Source: Paralithodes platypus (Eukaryota > Arthropoda > Malacostraca > Decapoda > Lithodidae). Taken from it: a stretch of DNA of 64,000 bases. Under the pieces are notes generated by a model. That model saw nothing but the letters and a program-made list of their open reading frames with translations. It was not told where the DNA came from and searched no databases. Position 1 is the first letter of the stretch. Every line of letters begins with the position of its first letter. The DNA is taken from positions 21,756,811 to 21,820,810 of the forward strand of contig CM064481.1 in assembly GCA_032716605.1 (NCBI GenBank), written 5' to 3'. The position numbers and the translations under genes were made by a program. Positions 10,059 through 21,267 of the stretch are shown in pieces.

Positions 10059-10927
10059 CAGTGAACCCTCAAATTACGCGCAATTTATCTACGCGAAATA
10101 AAACTACGCTCTAACCACAATTGAGGAAACAAATACGTAAGTACGCTCATATTAAATGTACGCGGCGCTGAGCAAAAAAAATAACCCTCCAACGTCGTCA
10201 CTGTTGACTGTGGAGAGAGAGACACATCTCCCGTACCAAACTATTATGTATCTAAAAAGCACAACAGGATATTATGAATCTATTAAAAGACTGTTCTTCG
10301 TTTTACAGTACATTGCATGTATCATTTATTGAGCTAACAAAATCGGAAATGGAAAATCTGTTTCTGTTCGGTAGTTGGAGGCGAGATTGTTTACACTTCT
10401 TTCGAAAGTCGCTTCAAAGCCCACTGCTCTCCCCTGGCTAAATGATGTGAAGCCAATTCTTTAATATGTATATGAGCTATTGAACTATCTCACTTGACAC
10501 TATGTAGGCTATATGAAACTATAGGCTATACAGGGTGTATTACTTTTTTACTCAAAACTTTACCAGTAAGCCTAGGCGGCTAGGTCTATTATTTCGGTCG
10601 ATCCGTTTCGGGCGCAGTGCTATCGATCGATGGCGCAGATCCGGCATTGCTCAACCACTACCAGTGTGAGTTAATTTATGTTTGTGTCTTATTTGTATAC
10701 ATTAAATGTATTTTGTGTGGTAGATTAGGTTATGAAAACATATTTGTACAGTAATATGTTATATATTTGTGGATTTTATGTGATGAAAGGTAGAAATAGT
10801 ACAACTTTCGGTCGGACCCAGACCAATACCTATTTTCCCCATTTATATTTAACTCCCATGTACGCGCAAACGAACGTACGCGCCGACAGCACAGTACGCA
10901 TCCCACGCGTAGTTTGAGGGTTCACTG
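10059..10927. mobile_element. pogo/Tigger-like non-autonomous DNA transposon
   Basis: Inverted ends CAGTGAACCCTCAAATTACG and (reverse complement of the right end) CAGTGAACCCTCAAACTACG, flanked by TA on both sides. Subterminal ACGCG motifs recur. The interior of 869 bp has no open frame of note. It sits exactly at the head-to-head junction of the two family 2 DIRS copies. Confidence 0.88.
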
Positions 10928-11019
10928 TACAGGACTCCCTGCATAGGACCCCTTGCTTCCTGGACGGCCAAGTGAGGGTCCAGTTGCGCCTCCCAGTGTC
11001 GTCGCTGGCTAGGCGCCAG

Positions 11020-12163
11020 GCTGCCCTGACTCATGTGCCTGCGTCTGATACGTCGACGGTGTCTGCGGACACTGGGAGGAAGAGGGGGAAGCGTCGCAGG
11101 TCCCGCTGACCCTCGCCTCGTCGTCAACGGTCCCACTCACCTCCTCGGCACGCCCTCTCTTCCGTTCCTGGCAGGGGTCGTACGAACTTCAGGGCGATGC
11201 GGCATGTGCCCACTAGTTCCGCCTTGCCTGCTGTTGTGCCACCTGCGTTCTCTCCGTCTCGGCGTACGAGTCATGACCTAATCAGGGAAATTGAGGAAGA
11301 GCAGGCCAGGCAGCTTCATCGCCCTTCATCTCCTGCTGCACCTGTGGTGTTTCACTACCTTATCTTTTCCTTTGCATTCCGTCGCAACTTGTACAACACT
11401 CTTCGGAACCACCTGTCTGCCATACGGGAGCCTTTTGTGGCCTTTGACGGGGTTGGCCATCTCTCCGCAAGGGCTGACATTTTTCATGGACCCCTGTTTT
11501 CGGCTTCGGCGCCCCCGCGCCAGATTCCTCCTCAGTGGCCTCTGGCGGAAGCTCTAACGCTCCTCCCTACGCCCGTTTCCACTACCTACCCAACGCCTGA
11601 GCACTTGCTTGAAACGGCATTGTTTCTTTTTGCGTTCACTACGGGGGAGAGAGTCTCGGAGCTGGCTGCCTTGTCTGGGGCCCTGAATTCCTTGCTTTTT
11701 TCTCCCGTCCTCAGGGTGGTCATTTTGGCCCCGATTGTTCGTTTTGTGGCTACGACTGGACGTGAGGCGCACGTTTTTCAGCCGTTCGTTGTTCCACAAG
11801 CGATAACGTGTTCCTCATACGCTATGCCCGGTGAAAGCCCTGCATACGTATGTGCGCTCCTACAGGCCGGTGTCGGGTGTGGCGCTGTGGGTGGCACCAC
11901 AGGCCGGTAGGGGCCTAGGCAAGCGTGCGGTGGGGATTAGCCTGTGTCGGGTGATTTGTGCCAGTCATCCTGTCATTCAAGGGTTGGCTCACGACATACG
12001 TTCGTATGCTGCTACGATTAGTTTTCCTCATACTCGTTCACTCACAGATTTTGCCAACACAGGGCTCTGGTCTTCCCACAACACGTTTGTCGCTTCCTAT
12101 CTGTCCGTGTCCTTGGGCAGGCCGGGTCGTCCTTCTGTTGCGTTGGGCCAAAGGGTTCACTAG
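11020..12163 (+). pseudogene. DIRS family 2 gag remnant fused to tyrosine recombinase
   Basis: The first part (to about 11340) is Arg/Ser/Pro-rich, like gag. The recombinase follows with FRRNLYNTLRNHLSA, GERVSELAAL (first catalytic Arg), then, after a +1 frame change near 11825, PVKALHTYVRSY, AHDIRSYAAT (His and Arg), TGLWSS and the Tyr of FVASYLSV, ending in TAG at 12163. All catalytic residues are present but are split over two frames. Confidence 0.75.
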
Positions 12164-13190
12164 GGGTATTACCTGTACTGTTCTTTCAGTCTGTGTGCCT
12201 CCGACTATCCTTTCCTTTCCATATAGGGGGGAGAGGGGTGTTTATGAAGTACACGTACTTATCTAATATATGTACTAATTACCTAAGGTTCATCCTTGCC
12301 TAGGTTAAGGAATTGATTTATTCTAATCTTAAGTATCCTTAATTGTACTTTGGTATGTCTATGCCTTATACCAATTTCTTTCAGGAAATAATTACGTGCT
12401 GGTCACTTATATTGTGTATCACGCGATTCATGCTGTACTAAATTTGTACTGTATATATATTTCTTCCACTCATTATACTTTTGGGTATTCATACTGTCTT
12501 CAGAATGGGGGCCATCCTGTTATTCATAATCATCTTTATGAAATGCATCTATCTTTGCTTTAGGCTAAGTTCTTCCATTGAATTGACATGACTGTACTTG
12601 ACCATTCTTAATATGCACCTGTCAGTACACTCCTTTAATATAAACTCTCTTGTTTATGTCTGTCTTTCCGTGGTCTTGTTCTGTTACTAATGGCTAAACT
12701 TTTGTTTGCTGCTTGGATGTCCGCCTCCAATGTGGTACTCTAGCTCTACGTTGGATAACATAGAGACTACTACTATATTGGGAGGTTTGACGCCTCCCAA
12801 AGAACCAAATAGGGAAAACCTTCTATTTGTTAGTAGCCTTGTAGTATCCAACGTCATAGTATCCCGCCCTCGCGCCGTACCCCTGACCATCCAATCTAGT
12901 CTATTTAACTTTATACCAGGATGATCTAATTAACCCAGTCGGGTTGCACGGGAAGCTCACGAAGAAGTAGTAAGGAGCCTAGATCGCAGATGGGCAAAAT
13001 TCTTCAACTTTCTCTTCTCTTTCTCACCCATTTTTTCGTTTTTTTCTCTAAACTAGTGACTCAAATGTGTGTACAACATACCTAGTAGAGAATGTAGGTG
13101 CTACTCTAGAAGTTATCGATTAATCGCGCTAGTGGTTTCGATAATTGGTCGCTCCCAGAGCTGAGCGAAATTATGCAATAGTATATAGCT
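11345..13190. repeat. Right arm of the long inverted repeat (partner 5930-8258)
   Basis: Reverse complement of the left arm, without the MITE. Arms of about 1.84 kb around a 3-kb loop could give a long hairpin transcript. Confidence 0.9.
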
Positions 13191-13415
13191 CTACGTTGGA
13201 TACTACGAGGCTACTACCAAATAGAAGGATTTCCTTATTTGGTTCTTTGGGAGGCATCAAACCTCCCAATACCCCCCTTACCCCAGGGGGTAAGGGGGCC
13301 TTCATCTAATGGTGGAGGAAAAAAAGAATATGACTCACGCATCTTACTGCGTGTCATACAAGGCGACTAATAGGGAGGATGGCGATAGACTTGTGGACCA
13401 ACAGCCATTATTATG

Positions 13416-13785
13416 CAATAAAGTCTTTATCTTAGCACTGTCTGGTATGGCACTGCTGAGGATGGTGGGGTGCAGATAGGTGCCACAGGGGACTGAATCT
13501 TACCTGGGTGCTGTTTGGCACCACACCTGTGTCAGCAACAGTGTTTGCATGTTGGGGCAGGACTTTATTGTTCTATAATCCAATTGCCTAATATACAGTA
13601 GAGTCTTGTTATGGTGCTGTCTTTTTGTAACACTGTTAAGGCTGGTGTGGTTGCAGATATTGCAGGTGCAAGTGCTGCAGGGAGACTCTGTTGAGTCTTG
13701 CTGAGGCATGGTTAGCATTATACCAACATCAGCCACAGTGATGACTTGGTGGGGCAGTGCTGTGGCAGGACTTTATTTTGTACTA
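13416..13785. repeat. Imperfect direct repeat, about 170-180 bp unit
   Basis: Two diverged units share ordered blocks (CAGCAACAGTG / CAGCCACAGTG; GGCAGGACTTTATT twice; GCACTG..GGTATGGCACTGCTGAGG / GTCTTGCTGAGGCATGG). No coding sequence. 13286-13415 and 13786-13920 contain nothing I recognise. Confidence 0.5.
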
Positions 13786-14383
13786 CAGTACACAACAGGG
13801 TTGCCTGGAACGCCGCCATTAGGACAAGAGACTGAAACTGCACGCATGTGAGGAGCACTTAGTCTTAAAATTTTATGTATGTATCTAACCATGTTCTCAG
13901 TTTCTTCTAATATATATGTACCGTAAAACTGGGTAACTTCGGAAATTTTTCGAGGCTTTTTAACAATTTCTCCTGAGTGTAAACACATTATAGAGATTTA
14001 ACTAGGTCAAGTGATGTGTGGTGATAGTGCGCGGTAATCCAGGAAGCCTCCTAAAATATCCCCCATAATAAGAGCTATCCTTATCCTAAATGATGTCCGA
14101 AGTCATCTTGAAAAGTGGCTAACTTCGGACATGTATGGATAACTTCGGACATAGTGATTTCTTATGGAAAATGATTGCCAAGAAAGCTGGGATAACTTCG
14201 GACAAATGGAGGGGAACTTCGGACGTAAGTTCGTGGTTTTATTTCATTCATTTTTCGGCTCCTACTATTTTATTATTGCTGCTTATTCCTGTCCAATGTC
14301 TTACTGGAAAATGCAGTCAATACTTTTAGGCCTGTATAATTTGTATAGGAGGGGGTTATATACGATGTGGCGGCGTCTACGCC

Positions 14384-15172
14384 GTGGGGCCACCTCCCGA
14401 GGCTGCCAACCGCGGATGGCTGCCGACCCTCCACGGCCGAAGACAAAATCAACGACCAGTGGAGGAAAACCGGATGCCGGCCGCGGGAAGCAGTTTCGGG
14501 AGCCAAACCATCACAACCATCCCCTGCCCCCTCCCTGGGGGCACGGGTCCTTGGAGCGGCTTCGGTCGCGCCGGGAATTTCCACACCTCTCACACCACAC
14601 ACACACATCACACAGTTTTTCCTACACCGAGAAATGACTCTCCGGCTGTCATTTCTCGAAGACTTCTTCTAGCCGGAGACATTGAGAGCAACCCAGGACC
14701 CACGTACACATACATATGTCCAACTTGCTCAAAACCCATCACTTCGAGTCGCCATACTAAGGGTTCAGTTCTCTGCAATTCATGCGGGAACTGGACCCAC
14801 TTCACCTGCACAACACTTGCCTCCAAGAAACACTACACAAACACCTGGACCTGTTCCTCATGCCCCTCCCTCTCCCAGTCAAATCCCTCGCCTAAAACCC
14901 GTCCACCTCTCCCCCCCAAGCCACCTAACCTTCCCATATCATCCACTCCCCCCCCTAAAACCCGTCCACCTCTCCTCCCTAACCCACCTAACCTTCCCAT
15001 TCCATCCACATCCTCAACTCAACACACCACACCCCATCCTAATCCATTCCAACCCCCATCTCCTGCTCCCCAATCCCCACTCCCAGCCCCCCCTCCCCCC
15101 CCCCCCCCCCCCCCCCCCCACACCCCATCCTCTTGCAGCAGCACACAACATGCATCGTGCACATGGCATTAG
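14384..15172 (+). pseudogene. 2A-LINE N-terminal part: leader, 2A peptide, PHD finger, Pro-rich linker
   Basis: From the ATG at 14384 the frame codes for a roughly 90-residue leader, then LLLAGDIESNPGP (residues 94-106; GDIESNPGP core ending at 14701). D-x-E-x-NPGP is the 2A translational-recoding motif, where the ribosome skips the Gly-Pro bond. Non-LTR elements of several animals and of trypanosomes are known to carry it. A C4HC3 PHD-type finger follows at once (CPTC, CNSC, WTHFTC, WTCSSC; about residues 110-160), then a Pro/Ser/Thr-rich linker with the repeated block KTRPPL. A 25-C run (15095-15119) shifts the frame at the end of the linker. Confidence 0.8.
15095..15119 (+). repeat. Poly(C) run of 25 inside the LINE linker
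   Basis: Uninterrupted C run in the Pro-codon-rich linker of copy 1. Copy 2 has mixed CCN/CAN codons there. Slippage here explains the frame change between PHD/linker and endonuclease. Confidence 0.95.
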
Positions 15173-18100
15173 CATTCTTCAACTGAACATAGATGGCATC
15201 AACACAAAGAAACACGAACTCTCACACTTCATCAAACAACACAACATGCACATTGCAAGAAGCAAAACTCCGCACAACACAAAGGGCACCCACATTTCAT
15301 AATTTCACCACCATCAGACAGGACCGGGCTGCCGGCGGGGGCGGTGGACTCATCACCCTGGTACACAAAGAAATATCATACATGGTGACCAGTGTACGGG
15401 CCAAATCCCTCCTCCCCCCAAATGATAACACAACAGAGGTGCAGTCGATTGGAGTGCGCACTGGCAGCAACTCCAACATAACCATCATGGGCACATGCAT
15501 CCCTCCCCAAACATCCCCTGCAGTGCCAAGTGAATGCAGACCACGCTTGCAGCACATCACAAACGCCCCACACATCATCCTGGGTGGTGGCTTCGGCGCC
15601 GAGACGTCGACCTGGTTTGTCGACAACCCCGACACAGACAGAGGGCTGGTACTACAAAACCAAACCGATAACCTCATCATCCTTAACGACATCCATCAAC
15701 ATACCCATATTCCTCACCAAGCCCTCTATAACCCATCATCTCCAGACATCACCTTTTGCTCCCCAGAACTCGCCCCCACAACATCCTGGAGGGTGGTCAG
15801 AACCTTAGGCTCTGACCACCTCCCGATCATGATCACCACCAAAACCAGACTCACCCCAGCTAGCCACAAGCGCACATACACCAATTATAAAGGAGCTAGC
15901 TGGGAAGCATTCGCGGATGAGACGGAACAACGCTTCGCAGCTCTAAACAGTGCACCCGTCGCTAAAATCAGCGGTGCTGTACACATACTGTACTCAATAA
16001 GACTATCCAAAACGCTGACAAGAAACACATTCCAAGAGGTAACAGAAAAAGACACAACCCCAACTTCACACCAGAAATTCAAAACCTCGTCAGACAACGC
16101 GACATAATGAAACACTCCCCAGCACCCCACACACAAGACATCACACAACAAATTCAAGCACTCAACACCCAAACTAACAACAAAATACAAGAACAACAAA
16201 AACTAAATTGGAATAACTTCCTACAAACACTTGATCACAAAACAAACCCCAAAGAACTCTACAAAGCACTAAACAGCATCACACTTTCCAACAGCAGCAC
16301 AGCACAGTCGCATGCTGCGGTCACGGCAACAGGCTCTGCTCCTTCATGTGAGCAGCAAGCAAACACTCTCATCAATCACTTCTCACATGTCAGCCACCTG
16401 GAACCTCGCAAAGGCGACCGACGTGTCATCCGACATGGGAGACAGTTCCCCACAGACCCTGACTATAAACCCTTCACCAATCACCAGACAAAGCATATCA
16501 TCAACAATCTCAAGCACTCACCCGCCTGTGGCCTAGACAACATAAGCAACATACACCTCAGACACCTGGGACCACAAGGCATACAAGCACTCACTAACAT
16601 ATCAAACTACAGCTATTCACACAACACAGTACCAGACATTTGGAAGCATGGTATCATCATCACATTCCCCGGGCCCAGCAGGGACCCCACACTGCCCTCC
16701 TCGCACTGCCCCATCACACTCCTTTGCTCCCCCTCCAAAGTCATGGAACGCCTAGTATTGCAACTGATTGCACCTGACCTGCCCCTAACTCCAACACAAC
16801 ATGGCTTTGGGCCACTGCACTCCACAAGCACTCTTCTCACAGACCTTACGCAGGGAGCTTTCGACGGCATCAACTCAGCTGGACCACCACACAGATCACT
16901 GTTGGCCGCGCTCGACATTGGTGAGGCCTTCGATGCCGTCCCCCGCCGTAACCTAGCAAACAAAATCTACAACACAAACATGCACAACAACACAAAAAGG
17001 TGGCTGGCCAACTTCCTAGCAGGCAGATGTGCCACGTATCTTTTGCCGGTCAGTCATCTAAAATCAGAAACTTTCCAAACGGAGTCCCACAAGGATCCGT
17101 CCTATCGCCCGCACTCTTCAATCTGTGCAGGCACGATGTAACTGCACCCAGTGCGCCCCGAATGGGCTTGGCCTCCTATGCAGATGACATAACACTCACA
17201 TGCACACACCATGACCCAAAAAGAGCAACAGATCTCCCTTCAACCCTATCTCGGCGCACTACATGGCTGGTGCACTGCAAACAGACTTAATCTAGCCCCA
17301 GCCAAATCCACCGCGGCCCTGCTCACAAGTTGGACAGGAGAACACGAATACATCCCTCAACTCACCATAAGCAACATACCCCTAACACATACACACACAC
17401 CCAAAATCCTGGGAGTAACATATGATACTCATATGACATTCAAACAGCACACCACAAACATTAAAAAGAAACGGACACCCAGACTTGGCGCCCTCAGGTC
17501 ACTTGTTCACACAAAATTTGGACACAACAGGGAGACTACCACCACAGTATATGGACAATACATGGGATCAGTGATGGAATACGCAAGCCCAGCCTGGGCT
17601 TCTAACCTGGCTGAAACACATCGTAAGACCTTACAGACTGTTCAAAGCAGAGCCCTGAAGATCGTTACAGGCTGCACAGCTGCTGCACCCACAGATCACC
17701 TGCATCAAGAAACCAAAATCCTCAAAGTCAAAGACCATCTGGACATGAGAGGCACTCAATTCCTGGAAGCAGCCTCCACGAACCAGGACCACCCACTAAA
17801 CTACATGGCAGCACACCCACAGACACCAAGAAAAATCAAAACAACACCCAGCACACGGTATCACACACAATTATTGTCCTCTCTCCCTCCCTGCCCACCC
17901 CGAACCAACTTCCAGAGGCACATCCGTACTCATGTCTCTCACCGATCCGTCCACTCACTCACAGACAACACGCAGCTGCATGCGCGACCTCCCGAAATCC
18001 ATCCTTCCGAATCCTCCCTTCCTCGCGAGGACAGGGTCCACCTGGCCAGGCTGAGATGCGGACACCATCCAGCTCTCCTGAGCTATCAGAAGAGACTGGA

Positions 18101-18293
18101 CGACTCCGTTGTCGACGCCTGCCCGGGATGTAGCACAGCACACCATACCATTAAGCACATCATGGAAGACTGCATTTCACATAACCACTTATGCCAACAA
18201 CACAATCTACACTCAATGAGAGCTCTGTGGGAAAGCCCGATCGTGGCCGTGGCCTTTCTCAGGGACTCGGGGCTGTTCGGCCAGGCAGCTTAG
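15173..18293 (+). pseudogene. 2A-LINE endonuclease and reverse transcriptase, frameshifted
   Basis: Endonuclease begins ILQLNIDGINTKKHE (about 15172) and ends with SDHLPI (about 15816). RT shows GLDNISNIHLRHLG, VPQGSVLSPALFN (about 17080), and SYADDITLTC (about 17172). The C-terminal part has RCGHHPALLSYQKRL and CPGC...H...C, ending FGQAA at 18293. Relative to copy 2 there are a 7-nt deletion near 15256 and frame changes near 15980, 17030 and 17215. Key residues are altered by A-to-G changes: GDFNAK reads GGFGAE, SKAFD reads GEAFD, FRPLHS reads FGPLHS. Confidence 0.85.
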
Positions 18294-18663
18294 GGAACAA
18301 CAACAACAACAGATATTTTTTTTGGATCTGTTCTCGTTAGGCATTGAGCTCACTCTTAGAAAATATTGAGCAGGAAAAATAACCAATGCTGTCAAATCAA
18401 TAACTCGAAAATTAACTAGGCCTAGTGAAAATATATAGGTACCGGTATGTATACTATATCACTGCATATACATTTTTATGAATTTGAGCATTTTTATAGG
18501 TACAGTATAACGTATGTGTTGGTGTTTCTTACAGCAGATAAAAAAAAATTGGATAAGATATATGCCTCTCCTAATTTATATATATTATATAACCAGAATT
18601 ATATCGGTTAGTATATTATCATATTTTTATGGGTTTTGGACTCAGAGAATGATTATTTGATCT

Positions 18664-19263
18664 TTAACCCAGCAAGTGCGGGAAGACTCTTAAGAGTTTC
18701 CCCGGATGACTGCGGGAAGACTTAAGATCCTGGGCCTAAAAAAATCCATTTAAAACACCCCAAACAAATTTGAACCCTTTTTTTTTTTTTTATTGCCCCT
18801 GGGCCATGCCAAATCCACATCTCCTCCTTCCCCCCCTCCTTCAATTATCACCTATTTTCCCTGTTATTCCCTGATTCTGTGGTATATTTTCGTGCTAACA
18901 TTAGCGAGTTGCAAGCAGGGCATTGTCATCACTGTTACCAAGCGAGTGCAAGAGAGAGAGAGAGAGTATCGATCGACAGTCTCTCTCCAGACGTGGGGAA
19001 AAGTGGAAGGGAGGGAGGTTGCCTCACCCATAAATTATGTAACTCCCGGCCTGTATCGCCGATTTTGACCATCCAAACGCTGTTTCCACTTGTTTTATTG
19101 CTGTAACAGGTTAATACCTTTATAATCAACGTAAAATAGGCGCATATGGATAAGTATTAATGCTATTTATGGTAAAATAACGATGTTAGTGATGGGAACA
19201 GCTCAAATACGTGCGCACAGGCATGTGGTGTCTCATACCTCCTATGCGCACGTCTTAGGTTAA
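18664..19263. mobile_element. piggyBac-type MITE (CCCAGCAAGTGCG family)
   Basis: TTAA at 18664-18667 and 19260-19263. Ends share TTAACC...GTGCG but diverge otherwise. The inverted copy B of the host transposon lacks it (TTCAACCACC around 21700). Inner sequence around 18820-18900 resembles 38640-38720 inverted, linking it to the MITE at 38273-38920. Poly(T) at 18779-18792. Confidence 0.75.
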
Positions 19264-19893
19264 CCACCATTTTAATGATGGACAAGTATTATGAATTATT
19301 TCCATAGGGCAAATAATAACAAACGATTTGTTTGTTCCATGTCCGAAGTTAAAAAATATTTTTTTTGGAAAACACAATAGGTTAAATGATAGTGTTCTAG
19401 CTAGAGCATTATACAAGTGTAACAAATTTCCTTTGGTGGATGTTGTCACTGGTAATTTTACTACAAAATTATATCAGTCACAACATCATTTATACAAAAA
19501 AAAATCTTCGGGGTGATAGAAGTTTGGCAGGGTAGCGAAAAATGTAATTTTTTTCGTCATATACTGTATACAGTATATTTTTTTCGTGTACATATACTCA
19601 TGTCAGTTCCCTAGGGCTTTTACATGCTCTTCCTTTGCCATTTCTCTAAACGGACCCCACAAAAAAATAAAAATAAAAAGCGTTTCCATTATATAATGAC
19701 AATGGCTAATTACTTATTATCGCCGATGTCCGAAGTTACGACCGCAGTCCGAAGCGACCCGGTTTTACGGTACGTAGAGCTTAAGATAAATAAACTGTTC
19801 TTAAATTGTATTTCGGTGTTATATGTATCCTCTACTTGTCTTCTTTGCATGTATTGTATGAACTCTGAAGTCCCAGTCTTGAAAGAACTCACC

Positions 19894-21030
19894 TTAACCC
19901 TCCGGATCCGGGGCCTTCATATGAGGCGATCATCGTGTCCGGGGTATTCCTGAAAAATTGCTATCTTCATAATTCGATATCTACTGATTGAGACCACCTA
20001 GAGCAGTCAACTAACTTGCATAGTGTAGAATCAACCTTCGTCTGTAGACTGGCGTTGAGTTGACATCGCTACGACAAGTGGTTGCCGAGATATGATGATG
20101 GGAATGGAGGTAATTTTCCGCATATTTTCGCCTGTGTCCGAACGCTTTGCCGAGGCCCTGGCTAGCACGCACTAAGTCACTCGTTGCTTCGGTGGCTTTG
20201 GTACAGGTAGACGACATTATGTTTCTATGGTTATAATGTCATAGTTATTGTGTAATTTATTTCTTTTACAACCATTATTGAGTTATGTGAAACTTTTTAT
20301 AACATATTTTCGGCACTTTCACTGTTATTGGATATTATTGTGTCACTTTCACTCTTATTACTCTTCTTGTTATGAATTATTGTCACTCACTGTTATTATT
20401 GAGTTATTATTACTTGTTATACATTTGTGTGTCACTTTCACTTACTAGGCTAGGCTAGGCGAGCGTACGGTACCGCATCTTCACTAACCACTTCTTCATC
20501 GTCAAAGTCACTCCCAAGTTCACTCAGTTCACTATATTCCCGAGCACCGCATTCACCATCGTCATTATCGTCCTCATCGGTACTAATAAAGCCCAGAAAC
20601 TCTAATCCATCTGCCACTTCACCCTCATCTTCACTAACCACTTGTTCTTCGTCAAAGTCACTCCGAAGTTCACTTGGTTCACTATATTCGCTTAGTTCTT
20701 GCAGAGTGTGTGCAACACCATCGGGACTAAGCACTGTTTTCTTGGTCGTTTTAGCCTTGCTTTTGTTAGGCGTACGGTACGCAGCTGCGGGCATCGATTC
20801 GGACACAGCTATTTTTTTTGGATGAGCTCCATCCATGTTGGATGCGTGACGAGAACTGATGCTGCATGTTAGTTTGTGCTTGGTGGCGCTGCGGTAGCCC
20901 ACGCATAAACAAAAATCCGCCCGCGCGATTTAAACCCTTTGATTTTGATTTTGCCTCATATGAAGCCTCCTGGACTCCTAACCAAAATACGTTTTGACTC
21001 ATATGAGGCTTCCCGGATCCCAAGGGTTAA
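19894..21030 (-). mobile_element. piggyBac element, internally deleted
   Basis: TTAA at 19894-19897 and 21027-21030. Inverted ends: CCCTCCGGATCCGGGGCC and CCCTTGGGATCCGGGAAGCC, both followed by CATATGAG. It carries only an acidic N-terminal coding remnant (20450-20902) and A/T-rich sequence with repeated TCACTTTCACT near 20240-20445, like the 3' region of the large piggyBac at 61660-61990. The catalytic core is absent. Confidence 0.85.
20450..20902 (-). pseudogene. piggyBac transposase, acidic N-terminal fragment
   Basis: 150-codon frame starting in a near-cognate or ATG context at 20902. Its sequence LSPDGVAHTLQELSEYSE parallels LTPGGIEIALRSYERGE of the full transposase at 57237, followed by Asp/Glu-rich repeats (SELRSDFDEEQVVSEDE; SELGSDFDDEEVVSED). 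That acidic segment is typical of the N terminus of piggyBac-like transposases. No DDD core follows, so it cannot transpose. The two similar acidic units suggest an internal duplication. Confidence 0.55.
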
Positions 21031-21267
21031 CCAATAAGTTAAACCTGAATAAAATCAGGGCATAACAAAAATTACCAGAGACAACATCCACCAAAGGAAA
21101 TTTGTTACACAAGTATAACGCTCTAGATAGAACACTATCATTTAACCTATTGTGTTTAAAAAAAATAAAAAAATATATATACAGTATATATAAACTTCGG
21201 ACATGGAACAAAACAATCGTTTGTTATTATTTGCCCTATGAAAGTAATTCATAATACTTGTCCATCA

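Larger units (their letters stand above)
10930..13280 (+). mobile_element. DIRS-like element, family 2 copy b (RT region deleted)
   Basis: A gag-like basic region (from about 11030) runs directly into the recombinase (from about 11345), so RT, RNase H and methyltransferase-like parts have been deleted. Then come the 3' region, the internal complementary region (12747-12862), the right terminal repeat and a right-end core (about 13222-13277). The 3' border is followed by a perfect C/G-rich hairpin at 13283-13310. Confidence 0.8.
14364..18311 (+). mobile_element. 2A-containing LINE, copy 1 (full length, A-to-G hypermutated)
   Basis: Starts GATGTGGCGGCGTCTACGCC, as does copy 2 (46818 downward), and ends in an (AAC)n tail. 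The second copy of the host transposon (30512-31119) gives the uninterrupted target (TATACGATTTTTAACAGATA), so both borders are known. The tail runs into AACAGATATT of the target, consistent with priming on a short AAC match. Coding order: leader, 2A, PHD finger, Pro-rich linker, endonuclease, RT, C-terminal zinc-knuckle-like region. Protein features suggest the Ingi/Jockey side of the non-LTR tree; this is tentative. Confidence 0.88.
13921..19770 (+). mobile_element. TA-flanked DNA transposon with GTCCGAAGTTA subterminal repeats, copy A
   Basis: Left end CCGTAAAACTGGGTAACTTC and right end (reverse complement) CCGTAAAACCGGGTCGCTTC, each next to TA. The motif GTCCGAAGTTA or its inverse recurs near both ends (left: about 13934, 14096, 14121, 14141, 14191, 14214; right: about 19341, 19728, 19748). 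No transposase is left. It holds a LINE (14364-18311) and a piggyBac MITE (18664-19263). TA targets suggest the Tc1/mariner/pogo group, but I do not assign a superfamily. Confidence 0.7.

Noticed and set aside
13283..13310. Transcription terminator hairpin
   Set aside because: A perfect C/G hairpin next to a DIRS end, but rho-independent terminators do not apply to a eukaryotic genome.
14273..14611. - strand frame of 112 codons, and + strand frame 14164-14637
   Set aside because: Overlap the LINE leader and 2A frame, which is supported by homology between copies; no motif of their own.
14364..18311. Explaining the copy 1/copy 2 difference as CpG decay
   Set aside because: CpG decay would give C-to-T and G-to-A together in CG context. 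The differences are one-sided A/G and mostly outside CG.
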